64,000 nucleotides of DNA from an uncultured Flavobacteriaceae bacterium (GCA_947494715.1 CANLWG010000003.1:186001-250000), one strand, 5' to 3'; shown: positions 18,004-27,800, counted from the stretch's first letter. Program-made: numbers and translations. The notes: generated by a model not told the origin, from the letters alone.

Positions 18004-18852
18004 ATGAAGTTTGAGTTTCATGACCCCAAAATAGGTTCCCTTTTTGGACTGACAAATGATATAAAAAATGCAAAAGATCAGTTTTCGGCCCGTGCAGGGA
18101 ATATCAGTATTCTATGGAACAAAAACGAGAAGCCCGTTACTGTTGAGGTGGATGGAATCCCCTTTGAACTCCTTCCAGATCAATTGATGACCACTACATA
18201 CCTTCAACATGTTTCCTATGAAAAGGCCGAAATTCCAATTACCGCTTTTGTTTTTAATCGGGAGTTCTATTGCATTCGGGACCATGATGAAGAGGTTTCT
18301 TGTAATGGAATTTTGTTTTTCGGTACACAGGACATCCCCATAGTTTCCATCCCCGAGAATCAGAAGCCTAAATTCAATTTGTTGTACCAAGTGTTTGTTG
18401 AGGAATTTTCCACACCGGATAGCATTCAGGGCGATATGCTTCAGATGTTGTTGAAGCGTTTGATCATTATTTGTACCCGTTTGGCGAAGGAACAACATAT
18501 CGTCAAAAAATTGGACAACGAACAGGTTGATGTTATCCGCAAATTCAATATATTGGTAGATACCCATTACAAAACCAAAAGAAAGGTGAGCGATTATGCG
18601 GATATGCTCTACAAATCTCCAAAGACATTGTCCAACCTATTTGCCATCTACAACCAAAAATCGCCCCAGCAGATTATTCTGGATCGTTTGGCCTTGGAAG
18701 CCAAACGACTTATCAATTTTACGGATAAGCAGAATCAAGAGATTGCCTATGAACTTGGATTTAACGACCCTGCCCATTTTAGCCGTTTCTTCAAAAAAAT
18801 GATAGGCCAATCCCCTACGAAGTATAGGGAAATAAACACAATTTCTACATAA
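18004..18852 (+). CDS. AraC-family transcriptional regulator
   Basis: This 282-residue DNA-binding regulator has an N-terminal cupin-like sensing domain (about 1-165) and a C-terminal AraC helix-turn-helix pair (about 180-280): 'KVSDYADMLYKSPKTLSNLF' and 'QEIAYELGFNDPAHFSRFFKK', then 'IGQSPTKYR'. It stands upstream of the AhpD-like and cupredoxin-like genes on the same strand and may control them, but no binding site can be assigned. Confidence 0.92.
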   Translation: MKFEFHDPKIGSLFGLTNDIKNAKDQFSARAGNISILWNKNEKPVTVEVDGIPFELLPDQLMTTTYLQHVSYEKAEIPITAFVFNREFYCIRDHDEEVSCNGILFFGTQDIPIVSIPENQKPKFNLLYQVFVEEFSTPDSIQGDMLQMLLKRLIIICTRLAKEQHIVKKLDNEQVDVIRKFNILVDTHYKTKRKVSDYADMLYKSPKTLSNLFAIYNQKSPQQIILDRLALEAKRLINFTDKQNQEIAYELGFNDPAHFSRFFKKMIGQSPTKYREINTIST

Positions 18853-18944
18853 AGGGAAATTTCTACAAGTAGTCGGGCAATCCTTCCTAACTAGAGCCAC
18901 TTTTTCAGTCTCATCTTTGTACTGTAATTAAAAAACAGCGAAAG

Positions 18945-19094
18945 ATGAATAGCAAACGGACATCCATTTTCAATCTTATCGAAATATTCGGTCGGCCTAG
19001 AAAACCAGTCTTGAATATGATAAATGCGAAAACGCACTGTGAGCAAAAGCAGCACCACGATTTCTATTGCAATATGGAGAAATCTCATAAATGA
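18945..19094 (+). CDS. Candidate 49-residue protein rich in His and Cys
   Basis: A short open frame in an otherwise empty 307-base interval (18853-19159) between the AraC regulator and the AhpD-like gene. It begins MNSKRTSIFNLIEIFG and near its end has HCEQKQHHDFYC, a Cys/His cluster that could bind metal. An imperfect hairpin (18911-18918 with 18941-18948, inner pair CTGT/ACAG) covers the likely ribosome entry region, and CATCTTTG (18912-18919), one mismatch from a -7 box, sits 25 nt upstream of the ATG. I do not recognise a family. It could equally be non-coding. Confidence 0.4.
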   Translation: MNSKRTSIFNLIEIFGRPRKPVLNMINAKTHCEQKQHHDFYCNMEKSHK

Positions 19095-19159
19095 ATTCAA
19101 TAACAGATAAATAAGTAATAACCGTCATTCATGGGGAGTGACTTAAAAAATGTAAAATC

Positions 19160-19708
19160 ATGAGCACATTTAATGTACCGAAAAGAGAAGAAGTAAGCGC
19201 CAATAATCAGGCTATTTTTGACAACCTGGAAAAAGCCGTAGGCTTTGTACCCAACCTCTATGCCACATATGCACATTCAGAAAATGCACTGGGCAACTAT
19301 TTGGCATTACAGAACGCAAAAACATCTTTAAAATCCAAAGAAAAAGAGGTGGTTAACCTAGCGGTTAGCGAAGTAAACAATTGTATCTATTGTTTATCTG
19401 CCCACACGGCTATCGGAAAAATGAACGGGTTTACGGATGAGCAGATTCTTGAACTAAGGGCCGGATACTCTTCATTCGACAACAAATTGGACGCTTTGGC
19501 CCGTTTGGCCAAAAACATCACCGAGAATAGAGGTGGTACGGACGAGGAAGTTGTTGAAAATTTCTTCAATGCAGGTTGGACCAAAGAAAACTTAATCGAT
19601 ACCATAGTTTTGGTAGGTGATAAAACGATAAGCAACTATTTGCACAAAACCACTCAAGTGTCTGTGGATTTTCCAGTTGCGAAACCACTTGAAGCAGTAG
19701 GAGCATAA
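19160..19708 (+). CDS. AhpD-like / carboxymuconolactone decarboxylase family protein
   Basis: The 182-residue protein carries the AhpD-type redox motif C75-IY-C78-LSAH (C75, C78, H82) in 'NNCIYCLSAHTAIGK', characteristic of alkylhydroperoxidase-related enzymes. It begins MSTFNVPKREEVS and has no signal peptide, so it acts in the cytoplasm. It lies downstream of the AraC regulator and upstream of the cupredoxin-like gene. The exact electron donor and substrate are unknown. Confidence 0.88.
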   Translation: MSTFNVPKREEVSANNQAIFDNLEKAVGFVPNLYATYAHSENALGNYLALQNAKTSLKSKEKEVVNLAVSEVNNCIYCLSAHTAIGKMNGFTDEQILELRAGYSSFDNKLDALARLAKNITENRGGTDEEVVENFFNAGWTKENLIDTIVLVGDKTISNYLHKTTQVSVDFPVAKPLEAVGA

Positions 19709-19714
19709 GTTTTA

Positions 19715-19744
19715 GACCTGACAGGTTTCAAAACCTGTCGGGTC
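19715..19744 (+). terminator. Palindromic hairpin after the AhpD-like gene
   Basis: GACCTGACAGGTTT pairs with AAACCTGTCGGGTC (19715-19728 and 19731-19744; one G-T pair). Few T residues follow, so it may be a terminator or a dispersed palindrome of the CCTGACAGG type. Confidence 0.6.
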
Positions 19745-19828
19745 TTGACCATAAATAATATTGAACAAAGAAAAACGAAGTATAATAAAGAAATTCTCTT
19801 TTAAGGGGAATCACAAAAACAAAAAATC

Positions 19829-20218
19829 ATGAAAAAAGTAATCACAACAGTAGTATTTGCAATAGGCTTGGTATTTTCCATGACTGCCCAGGACAAAATG
19901 ATGAAAGAGTCCACAAAAACAATTGCCTTGGAGCAAACGCCAGGGGAATTCACTCAAAAGCAATTATCAGTTCCCGCAGGAACTTATGTCTTTGAAATAT
20001 CCAATAAGGGAGTAGGGCACGATGTGGGTTTTGTTTTGGTAAAGAAAGGAAAGGACGTCAGTAAACCTGAAAATCACATCCAAACCGCTTATGTGACCGA
20101 GGTGGTAAAAACTGGTGAAATACAACAATCCAATCCTACGGTACTGGAAAAAGGAGAGTATGTATATTTCTGCCCGATGAACCCAACGGCAACGGATAAC
20201 ACATTGATTGTGCAATAA
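19829..20218 (+). CDS. Secreted cupredoxin-like protein
   Basis: This 129-residue protein has a signal peptide (MKKVITTVVFAIGLVFSMTA, cleavage near residue 20) and a plastocyanin-like beta-sandwich. H64 in 'GVGHDVGF' and C115 in 'YFCPMNPT' occupy positions of two type-1 copper ligands. The usual second His of the C-P-x(n)-H-x(2-4)-M loop is missing, leaving M117 as the only other candidate. It may bind copper in an altered site or not at all. The context (AhpD-like gene) suggests a redox or stress role in the periplasm. Confidence 0.75.
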   Translation: MKKVITTVVFAIGLVFSMTAQDKMMKESTKTIALEQTPGEFTQKQLSVPAGTYVFEISNKGVGHDVGFVLVKKGKDVSKPENHIQTAYVTEVVKTGEIQQSNPTVLEKGEYVYFCPMNPTATDNTLIVQ

Positions 20219-20241
20219 TTTAGGTTTGGTTTAAGTGGTGT

Positions 20242-20277
20242 AGGCCCGATAGTTTTTTAAACTTATCGGGCCTTTTT
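20242..20277 (+). terminator. Terminator after the cupredoxin-like gene
   Basis: AGGCCCGATA (20242-20251) pairs with TATCGGGCCT (20264-20273), followed by T residues; A-rich DNA on the other side is limited, so it mainly serves the plus strand. Confidence 0.8.
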
Positions 20278-20283
20278 ACTATT

Positions 20284-21033
20284 TTAATTCCTACCGGCCA
20301 TTACCCCGCCATCGGTGTCCCAAATGGCTCCAGTTACCCAGGAGGCATCATCCGAGAGCAAAAAGGTAATCACTTTGGCCACGTCTTCGGCCTGGCCGTT
20401 TCTTCCTATAGGATGAAAACCATTAAACCCTTCCAAAGCCTTTTTTGCTTTTTCATGATTTCCAAAAACTGAATCATAGACCGGTGTTTGCACCACGGCC
20501 GGGGAAACTGCGTTAACCCGTATCTTGTCATCTGCCAGTTCCATGGCCAAATGTTGGGTAAGGCTATGAAGGCCTGCCTTTTGCATAGAATAGGCAGATG
20601 AAGGTGTCGCCTTAACCGCTTGCTTGGCCCACATGGAACCTACATTAACAATTGCGCCCCCACCAGTAGCCTTCATCTTCTTGGCGGCGGCTTGGGTGGC
20701 AAAGAAGAATCCTTTGTTTAGATTAAGATAGGAATTATAATCAGCTCGGGTATGTTCCAAAAAAGGTTTGGGCCCGAACACTCCGGAGGCATTTACCAAA
20801 TAGTCCAGGTTAGGCAGTTTACCTATTTCGGTAACCAATGCATCTACTTCTTCCTCATTGGTTATATCCGCTTTTTGAGGAACAATACCTTTAGTACCTG
20901 ATAACTTTTCGGCACTACGCCCGACTACATGAACGATGGCCCCTGCATTGACCAAGGCCCTTGTGGTCGCTTGGCCTATGCCGCTGGTACCACCTATTAC
21001 AATTGCTGTTTTGTTCTGAAAATTTGACATCAT
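20284..21033 (-). CDS. SDR-family oxidoreductase
   Basis: This 249-residue NAD(P)-dependent short-chain dehydrogenase has the cofactor loop '[10 protein letters not shown]' (14-23), 'NASG' in the core and the catalytic Ser/Tyr/Lys in '[11 protein letters not shown]'. The end '[18 protein letters not shown]' is typical. Two adjacent ATG codons (21033 and 21030) are both possible starts. A perfect 18-bp operator palindrome lies 24 nt upstream, and the TetR regulator gene is immediately upstream on the same strand, so this gene is the likely target of that repressor. Confidence 0.92.
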   Translation of the reverse strand: MMSNFQNKTAIVIGGTSGIGQATTRALVNAGAIVHVVGRSAEKLSGTKGIVPQKADITNEEEVDALVTEIGKLPNLDYLVNASGVFGPKPFLEHTRADYNSYLNLNKGFFFATQAAAKKMKATGGGAIVNVGSMWAKQAVKATPSSAYSMQKAGLHSLTQHLAMELADDKIRVNAVSPAVVQTPVYDSVFGNHEKAKKALEGFNGFHPIGRNGQAEDVAKVITFLLSDDASWVTGAIWDTDGGVMAGRN

Positions 21034-21056
21034 ATGATTTAAATAAAATTAATATT

Positions 21057-21074
21057 AGACAGACAAGTCTGTCT
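21057..21074. promoter_or_regulatory. Operator palindrome upstream of the SDR gene
   Basis: AGACAGAC-AA-GTCTGTCT is a perfect inverted repeat with a 2-bp centre, in the 59-bp gap between the TetR gene and the SDR gene. GTCTGTCT with the same AA centre recurs at 21682-21691, in front of the TetR gene itself, which supports it as that regulator's binding site. Confidence 0.8.
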
Positions 21075-21092
21075 TTTTAAAACTAAATTTTT

Positions 21093-21656
21093 TTATATTA
21101 TCAATTGGGCTCCGACGTCCCTTGCCGAATAAATGGGCCAATCACTTTGGTGTAAATGGCTTTCACTAACGGCACTTTCATACAACAGATATAATCCATT
21201 GGTAATTTTTTCTGCCTCTGCATTTGAAAGATTTTGGATATTGTTGGTAACAACTTCCTTTAAAAAGATTAGTAGCTCTTTTTTCTGTTTTTGGATTTCA
21301 TTTCGGATTTCCACGTTGTCCGCCGGAATTTCCGCAATTGTTCTAATACACCAACAACCATTAAAAGAAGGTTCCCGATAAAATTCCTTTAAGAAGTCGA
21401 AGACCCCCAATAGTTGGAATTTCCCTTTAGGTTTCCCTTCAATATAATTACGCAAGGCCAGTATAAAATAGGTATGCTTGTATTTTAGATAAGCGATGCA
21501 AATGTCGTCCTTAGTCCTAAAATGATTGTATAAGGTAGCTTTGGCAATACCTGCCTTGGCTATAATCTCATTAATGCCCGTAGCGTTGTACCCATTGGCA
21601 TAGAATAGTTCAGAAGCGGTATCAATGATGTGTTGTCGTATTTCCGAATGCTTCAC
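21093..21656 (-). CDS. TetR/AcrR-family transcriptional repressor
   Basis: The N-terminal TetR helix-turn-helix is clear: 'KHSEIRQHIIDTASELFYANG' spans the first helix region and 'GINEIIAKAGIAKATLYNHF' the recognition part; the rest is a ligand-binding domain. I choose the GTG at 21656 (187 residues) over the ATG at 21683, because a TATATTTG -7 box (21661-21668) lies between them and family members begin close to KHSEIR. That choice would make the message nearly leaderless. It probably represses itself and the SDR gene through GTCTGTCT sites. Confidence 0.88.
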   Translation of the reverse strand: MKHSEIRQHIIDTASELFYANGYNATGINEIIAKAGIAKATLYNHFRTKDDICIAYLKYKHTYFILALRNYIEGKPKGKFQLLGVFDFLKEFYREPSFNGCWCIRTIAEIPADNVEIRNEIQKQKKELLIFLKEVVTNNIQNLSNAEAEKITNGLYLLYESAVSESHLHQSDWPIYSARDVGAQLII

Positions 21657-21660
21657 AGCG

Positions 21661-21691
21661 CAAATATAACAAAAAATGAACAAGTCTGTCT
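21661..21691 (-). promoter_or_regulatory. Promoter and second operator of the TetR gene
   Basis: On the minus strand TATATTTG (21661-21668) is a full -7 match. Directly upstream lies a GTCTGTCT half-site with AA centre (21682-21691); the opposite arm (21674-21681) keeps only 4 of 8 bases. A repressor bound there would cover the -33 region. Confidence 0.65.
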
Positions 21692-21846
21692 GTTTTTGCT
21701 CAAGAGCCTATTAAATAATTGGAATTCATAAGGACTTGGTATGCGACGTATCTAAATATTAACATGTCTTTCCTGGGCTCCTTATAGAAACAAGATTTGG
21801 CTGTTTTGCCGTCCTGAACAAATATTTGATAAAAGTCTATTATCAA

Positions 21847-22947
21847 CTAAAAATCAAACTTTAACTGTACGGAAACCAAGTCTTCCTTGGGCTCGGTCTT
21901 TTTGTTTTCAGTATTCAGGTTTGCCAAGGAAATGCCCAGCAGGCGCACGGAATTTTGTAACTGTTCCTGGTACAGCAGTTCTTTCGCCATTTCCAGAATT
22001 AACGCCTTATCCGCAATATAATAGGGAAGTGTTTTGCTTCGGGTTTGAAGGGTAAAGTCACTGTATTTTATTTTTAACGTTATGGTCTTTCCAGCGATAT
22101 TGGACTTTTTTAACCGTCTATCCAGTTCATCTGCAATATGTTCCAACCGTTCCAACATAAAGATTTCGCTACTCAAGTTTTCGCTAAAAGTACGTTCTGC
22201 CCCTACCGATTTTGGAATTCGGTGCGGCTTAACTTCACTGTTATGGATACCGCGTACCACATGGTAGTAATAACTTCCACTTTTTCCAAAATTTGAATCC
22301 AAAAACTCCAATGTTTTTTGTTTGAGGTCCTTGCCCGTAAAAATCCCCAACTTGTACATTTTCTCTGCGGTAACCTTGCCCACCCCGTAAAACTTTCGGA
22401 TTTCCAAATCTTCCAAAAATTGAATGACCTCTTCAGGATTTATGGTCTTTTGCCCATTGGGTTTGTTCATATCACTCGCTACCTTGGCAATGAATTTGTT
22501 GATGGATATTCCAGCTGATGCCGTTAAACCCGTTTCCTTAAGGATTCGTTGGCGGATTTCTTGGGCAATCAAGGTGGCGGACGGATTTCCCTTTTTATTA
22601 TGGGTGACATCTAGATAGGCCTCATCGAGGGATAGGGGCTCTACCAAGTCCGTATATTCAAAGAAGATGGTACGGATTATATTCGAGATTTCTTTATACC
22701 GGTCAAATCGAGCCTTTACAAAAATGAGTTCGGGACAGTTCCGTTTGGCCAATACACTGCTCATGGCACTACGAACACCAAATTTTCGGGCCTCATAGCT
22801 TGCGGCGGCCACAACGCCCCTTTTGGAACTTCCCCCAACGGCAATAGGCTTTCCCTTAAGCTCTGGATTATCCAACTGCTCCACCGATGCATAGAACGCA
22901 TCCATATCAACATGGATTATCTTTCGTAAAGAAATTTCATCGGACAT
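21847..22947 (-). CDS. dinB: DNA polymerase IV
   Basis: This 366-residue Y-family translesion polymerase has the catalytic carboxylates in 'IHVDMDAFYASVEQ' (11-24) and 'PLSLDEAYLDVT' (near 105-116), a helix-hairpin-helix 'FYGVGKVTAEKM', and a little-finger domain. The end 'DLVSVQLKFDF' resembles the sliding-clamp-binding tail (QLxLF-type) expected of Pol IV. No LexA-like site was identified upstream. Confidence 0.95.
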   Translation of the reverse strand: MSDEISLRKIIHVDMDAFYASVEQLDNPELKGKPIAVGGSSKRGVVAAASYEARKFGVRSAMSSVLAKRNCPELIFVKARFDRYKEISNIIRTIFFEYTDLVEPLSLDEAYLDVTHNKKGNPSATLIAQEIRQRILKETGLTASAGISINKFIAKVASDMNKPNGQKTINPEEVIQFLEDLEIRKFYGVGKVTAEKMYKLGIFTGKDLKQKTLEFLDSNFGKSGSYYYHVVRGIHNSEVKPHRIPKSVGAERTFSENLSSEIFMLERLEHIADELDRRLKKSNIAGKTITLKIKYSDFTLQTRSKTLPYYIADKALILEMAKELLYQEQLQNSVRLLGISLANLNTENKKTEPKEDLVSVQLKFDF

Positions 22948-23017
22948 AGCACAAAATTACGTGTCTCTTGGTTAAAGTAAGCATTTAGAAGTGGGGAAGG
23001 AATATTTAACAATATTA

Positions 23018-23050
23018 ATATGTTTAAACATATAAACATGATTATCTTAG
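23018..23050 (+). promoter_or_regulatory. Promoter and palindrome upstream of the mannoside cluster
   Basis: A perfect 16-bp palindrome ATATGTTTAAACATAT (23018-23033) is followed by AAACATG, partly repeating its arm. A -7-like box TATCTTAG (23043-23050) lies 22 nt before the ATG of the first cluster gene, so the palindrome covers the -33 position. This is where a repressor such as the cluster's GntR protein could bind; no second copy was found inside the cluster. Confidence 0.45.
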
Positions 23051-23072
23051 CCTTACGAACAAAGCCTGCTGG

Positions 23073-24842
23073 ATGAAAAGAAATACCTCTCAACACTTAA
23101 TACCTCTAAAAAAGGAAAAAAGAGATTATACGGCTTATGAAGTATATCCCTCTTTTCATCTCTCTGATGGAAGCATCCAAAGCGGGTACGAAACCCTGGC
23201 CGAACAACTCGCCCTTAAGAAAAAAGTGATTTTGGATGGTTATATCGGAGTGGATTGGGATGAGGTCCTCGGTAGCTTAAAGGATCTATTAGTGAAGAAG
23301 GGGCTCAGGGTCGCCACCTTCAACATCAAGGACTTTTTGAAATCTGAGGATGAAATTCTATCCCTAGTATGTCCTTTTTTAGGAGGGGACGACCCTATTT
23401 TTGGGTATAGAACAGGTCTTGAACTTCTGGATTACTTTAAAAAAGAGGAACTGCACAATTTAGAACTGGACCAAAACGCCGACCTGAACATTATTTATGG
23501 TATTGGTGCCTCCCTGACCCATATTGATGGGTTCCTCGTGTATTTTGATGTACCTAAGAACGAACTGCAATATCGTATGCGCGCCCAGTCTATCACCAAT
23601 TTGGGGTTCTCTCTCCCCAAGGATGCCAAACAAATGTATAAGCACTTCTATTTTGTGGATTGGGTAGTGCTGAATCGGGAAAAGAAACGATTGTTGCCCC
23701 AAATGGATATTGTGGTCGATCAACAACGACCCAAGGAACCCACATGGATAAGAGGCGAAACGTTACGCAAGGGCTTGAACCAGATGTCCAAAAGCTATTT
23801 TCGGGTAAGGCCCTGGTTTGAACCTGGTATCTGGGGAGGCCAATGGATGAAGGATCGATTTCAGGATTTAAACCAAAACGTACCCAATTACGCCTGGTCC
23901 TTTGAAATGATCGTTCCCGAAAACGGCCTTCTTTTTGAAAGCGATGAGACTTTGCTCGAAGTGTCCTTTGATATGTTGATGTACCAGGAAAAAGAAAACA
24001 TATTGGGAAGGGCAGTCAAAACATTTGGGGATGAATTTCCTATCCGGTTTGATTTCTTGGATACTTTCAAAGGGGGAAATCTTTCCGTTCAGTGTCACCC
24101 AAGCCCCGAATACATTAAGCGGGAATTCGGAGAGAACTTTACACAGGACGAGACCTATTATATATTGGATGCCGAAGAAGGGGCCCAAGTATATCTGGGC
24201 TTTCAGGAAGGTGTGGAACGGCATCAATTCAAACAAGCCTTGGAATACAGTTATAAAACCAAGGAAGCGTTGGAGGTAGATAGTTTTGTACAAAAATTTC
24301 CGTCCAAGAAACATGACCTCTTCCTCATTCCGCATGGAACGGTACATTGTTCCGGTACCAATAATCTGGTTTTGGAAATCAGTGCCACCCCCTATATTTT
24401 CACTTTCAAGATGTACGATTGGCAACGTATGGACCTGGACGGCAATCCCAGACCCTTGAATATTGAACGGGCCATGAAAAATTTAAATTTTGAAAGACAG
24501 GGAGTCGAAGTGTCCGAAAGTCTCATATCCAAACCTACTGTTGTCGATTCAGGATCGGATTGGGAAAAAATACACTTGCCCACGCATCCCCATCATTTTT
24601 ATGACATATACCGGTATGATTTTGAAACCAGGGTAAACCTTATCACCAACTCCCAATGCCATATCTTGATTTTGGTAGAGGGGGAGGTACTGGAATTAAA
24701 GGTAGGAGATTTGCCTTTCCAAAAGTTTCATTTTGCAGAGACTTTTGCGGTTCCCGCTGTGGCGGAAAGTTATACCCTGATTAATAGAGGAAAGAAAAAG
24801 GCCAAGGTAATCGTATCTTTTGTAAAGGATGAGGCCTGCTAA
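23073..24842 (+). CDS. manA: Class I mannose-6-phosphate isomerase with N-terminal degenerate kinase domain
   Basis: This protein interconverts mannose-6-phosphate and fructose-6-phosphate. The 589 residues are far more than the 300-420 of ordinary class I enzymes. The isomerase domain (about 240-589) shows the zinc-site segments 'VQCHPSPEY' (near 338) and 'IPHGTVHCSGTNNLVLEIS' (near 417-435). The first 220 residues resemble a uridine-kinase-like P-loop fold, but the loop reads 'DGYIGVDWDE' (55-64) with no GK(S/T), so it cannot bind ATP in the usual way. It leads the mannoside cluster and lies 11 nt before the first GH92 gene. Confidence 0.85.
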   Translation: MKRNTSQHLIPLKKEKRDYTAYEVYPSFHLSDGSIQSGYETLAEQLALKKKVILDGYIGVDWDEVLGSLKDLLVKKGLRVATFNIKDFLKSEDEILSLVCPFLGGDDPIFGYRTGLELLDYFKKEELHNLELDQNADLNIIYGIGASLTHIDGFLVYFDVPKNELQYRMRAQSITNLGFSLPKDAKQMYKHFYFVDWVVLNREKKRLLPQMDIVVDQQRPKEPTWIRGETLRKGLNQMSKSYFRVRPWFEPGIWGGQWMKDRFQDLNQNVPNYAWSFEMIVPENGLLFESDETLLEVSFDMLMYQEKENILGRAVKTFGDEFPIRFDFLDTFKGGNLSVQCHPSPEYIKREFGENFTQDETYYILDAEEGAQVYLGFQEGVERHQFKQALEYSYKTKEALEVDSFVQKFPSKKHDLFLIPHGTVHCSGTNNLVLEISATPYIFTFKMYDWQRMDLDGNPRPLNIERAMKNLNFERQGVEVSESLISKPTVVDSGSDWEKIHLPTHPHHFYDIYRYDFETRVNLITNSQCHILILVEGEVLELKVGDLPFQKFHFAETFAVPAVAESYTLINRGKKKAKVIVSFVKDEAC

Positions 24843-24853
24843 AACGGAAATAA

Positions 24854-27800
24854 ATGGGAACAAAAAAATGGACTTTATTGGGATTGTTTTTCGTCACAGG
24901 ATTATGTACTTCACAGCAGGAGGCCATATGGCAAATTGGCGAATCGGACAATAGTTGTTTAGAATTTGCATTGGCCCCCAAGGACTATGAAGAGTTTCTC
25001 AAGGAAGATTTTGGATGGGAAGACCGTGTTTTTGTTATCGGGCATTCAAAAACGGAGGAAGATTTTCCCTACGTATTGCCTGGGGCCACCGACTACTGGG
25101 GAGGAACATCCGGCCTTGCGGGCATACGTCCACATCAGTTGAATCTTTTATTCAACGTCAAAAAAAGTGAAAATGATGGAATATGGAAATTAGTTGTTGA
25201 TGTTTTGGACTGTAGCCCTGAAGCACCTCCTCTTTTCAAGATTTCAATAAACGGGACATCCTGGAAATTTCAAATGAAAAAAGGAAGGGAAGTAGGTGTC
25301 CTAAAAGGAGAAACGAGTTCAGGTCAAGAACAAGTACTAGAATTACCTTTAGCTGAAGGGCTGATAAACGATGGAGGTAATGAAATCCAATTGACTACAT
25401 TGGAAGGTAGCTGGTTGGTTTTTGACCAGATACGACTGGAGGGGCCAGCTGGAACACAATTACGTATCCCAAAAAAGGCGATGATCAAGGAGGTTTATCC
25501 CGCAGATTATGAATTGGCTTGGGAATTACATAACGTTCAGCCACTTTTAGTGGAGGTACAGCACATAGAAGGTAATCCCGAAATAAAGGTGAAGTTGGAC
25601 GGTGAAATCATTTTTCGGGAAATCTTGGAGGATGGCAGAAAAATCTATGAGGCTCCTATGCCGGCAGTAGTATCAACAAGGCATAGTAAGTATCAAATAC
25701 TGCTGGACGGTGAAGTAGTTCAGGAGGGTACGGTGGAGAGAAATTCTAAAAAGCAGAACCAACCTGTGGATTACGTGGATACCAAAATGGGCACAGGCCA
25801 TTCCCGATGGATGATAGCCCCTGGACCGTGGATGCCTTTTGGTATGGTGAAAATAAGTCCGGACAATCAGGAAATGGGATGGCAGGCGGGATATCAACCT
25901 ACTTTTGAAAATGTCGGTACTTTTAGTCATATCCACGAGTGGACCATGGCCGGTTTGGGTACTTTCCCCACAAACGGACCGCTGATTACTACGATGGGCA
26001 CTCCAGAAGATCCCGAAAATGGATATCGGTCACGGATCGATAAGGCCACGGAACAAGCTCCTTTGGGATACTATTCGGTCCTATTGGACGATTACGATAT
26101 AAAGACGGAACTTACTGCGACCACAAGGTGTAGTTTTCAGCGGTATACCTATCCCGAAAATCAACCAGGGTCAAGAATACTGGTAGACTTAAAGATTCCC
26201 GCGGAATATGATTATACCATAGAAGAGGCCTTTTTTAAAAAGGTAAGCGATACCAAAATAGTGGGCTATAGCAAACAGATTTCATCATCGGTCTGGGGAG
26301 AGGCCTATTATAGAAAACAGATGGTCGAAGGTGGGGAAAGGCCAAGGGAATGGGACCAAATAGAGCAAGAGTATATAGTTCATTTTGCGATGGAATTTGA
26401 CCGTCCCATGACCCAATTTGGAATCCGCACGGATGAAGGGAACATCCTTCCAGAAGAAGGTTCGGACACCTATAAAATATCCAAACCCGAGGATGTAGTT
26501 GCATTTGTCGAATTTGATACTTCTAAATCCCAAGTGGTCCAAACCAGGACGGGATTATCCTACGTTAGTATGGATCAAGCTGACTTAAACCTTAAAAAGG
26601 AAATCGCGGAACCTTTTGGCTGGGATTTCGAAAAGGTAAGGAATCATCAGGAAGAGATTTGGAACGATTTACTCGGTAGGATTCGGATAACTACCACGGA
26701 CCGATTGGAAAAGGTAAGGTTCTATACCAATATGTATAGGGCCTTGGTGAGCAGAAATATTTTTAGCGATATTGATGGGAGTTGGGTAGATGCTACCGAG
26801 CAGGTTCGGAAATTTAAAAATCCCGATGAAGTGGCACTGGGTTGTGATGCCTTTTGGAACACGTTCTGGAATTTAAACCAGTTTTGGAACCTTGTGGTTC
26901 CGGAATGGTCTTCAAAATGGGTAAAATCGCAATTGGCCATGTACGATGCCAATGGCTGGCTGGCCAAAGGGCCGGCCGGTATGGAATATATTCCGGTAAT
27001 GGTGGCCGAACATGAGATTCCGTTGATCGTTGGGGCCTATCAAATGGGAATACGGGATTTTGACGCGGAAAAGGCCTTTGAGGCCATCCAAAAGATGCAG
27101 ACAACATTGGGAGAACAAATAGGCAATGGGTATGCAGGTAACCGGGACCTGGAGGCCTACCTCAAGTACAAGTATGTGCCTTATAACAAAGGACGTTTTT
27201 CCAATACCTTGGAATATTCATTTGACGACTTTGCCGTCTCACAAATGGCCAAGGCAATGGGTAAAAAAGAGGCATATCACAAATTCTTGGATCGTGCCTA
27301 TTGGTGGAAAAATGCCATAGACCCAGAAATAGGATATGCCCGGTTACGGCACTCGGACGGAAGTTGGTATCCTGATTTTGACCCTATAAAAACAGCGGGC
27401 AACCATCAATATGTAGAAGGCAATGCATGGCAACTCTCCTTTTTTGTGCCCCAGGATGTTCCTGCTTTGGCTGCGATTATTGGCGAAGAAGAGTTTTCCA
27501 AGCGTTTGGACAATGGTTTTAATGTAAGTAGCCAATGGCGCTATAACGCCCCTAATGAATTGTATTGGGACTTTCCGGTGACCCAGGGCAATCAACAATC
27601 GTTGCATTTTTCATTTTTGTTCAATTGGGTCAAAAAGCCGTGGCTTACCCAAAAATGGAACCGGGACATTCTGGAGCGTTATTATGGTCACGGAATTTCC
27701 AATGCCTATTTGGGAGATGAGGACCAGGGACAGATGAGTGCTTGGTTTGTCATGTCCGCTTTGGGTCTTTTTCAAATGGATGGGGGCACAAGGACTACTC

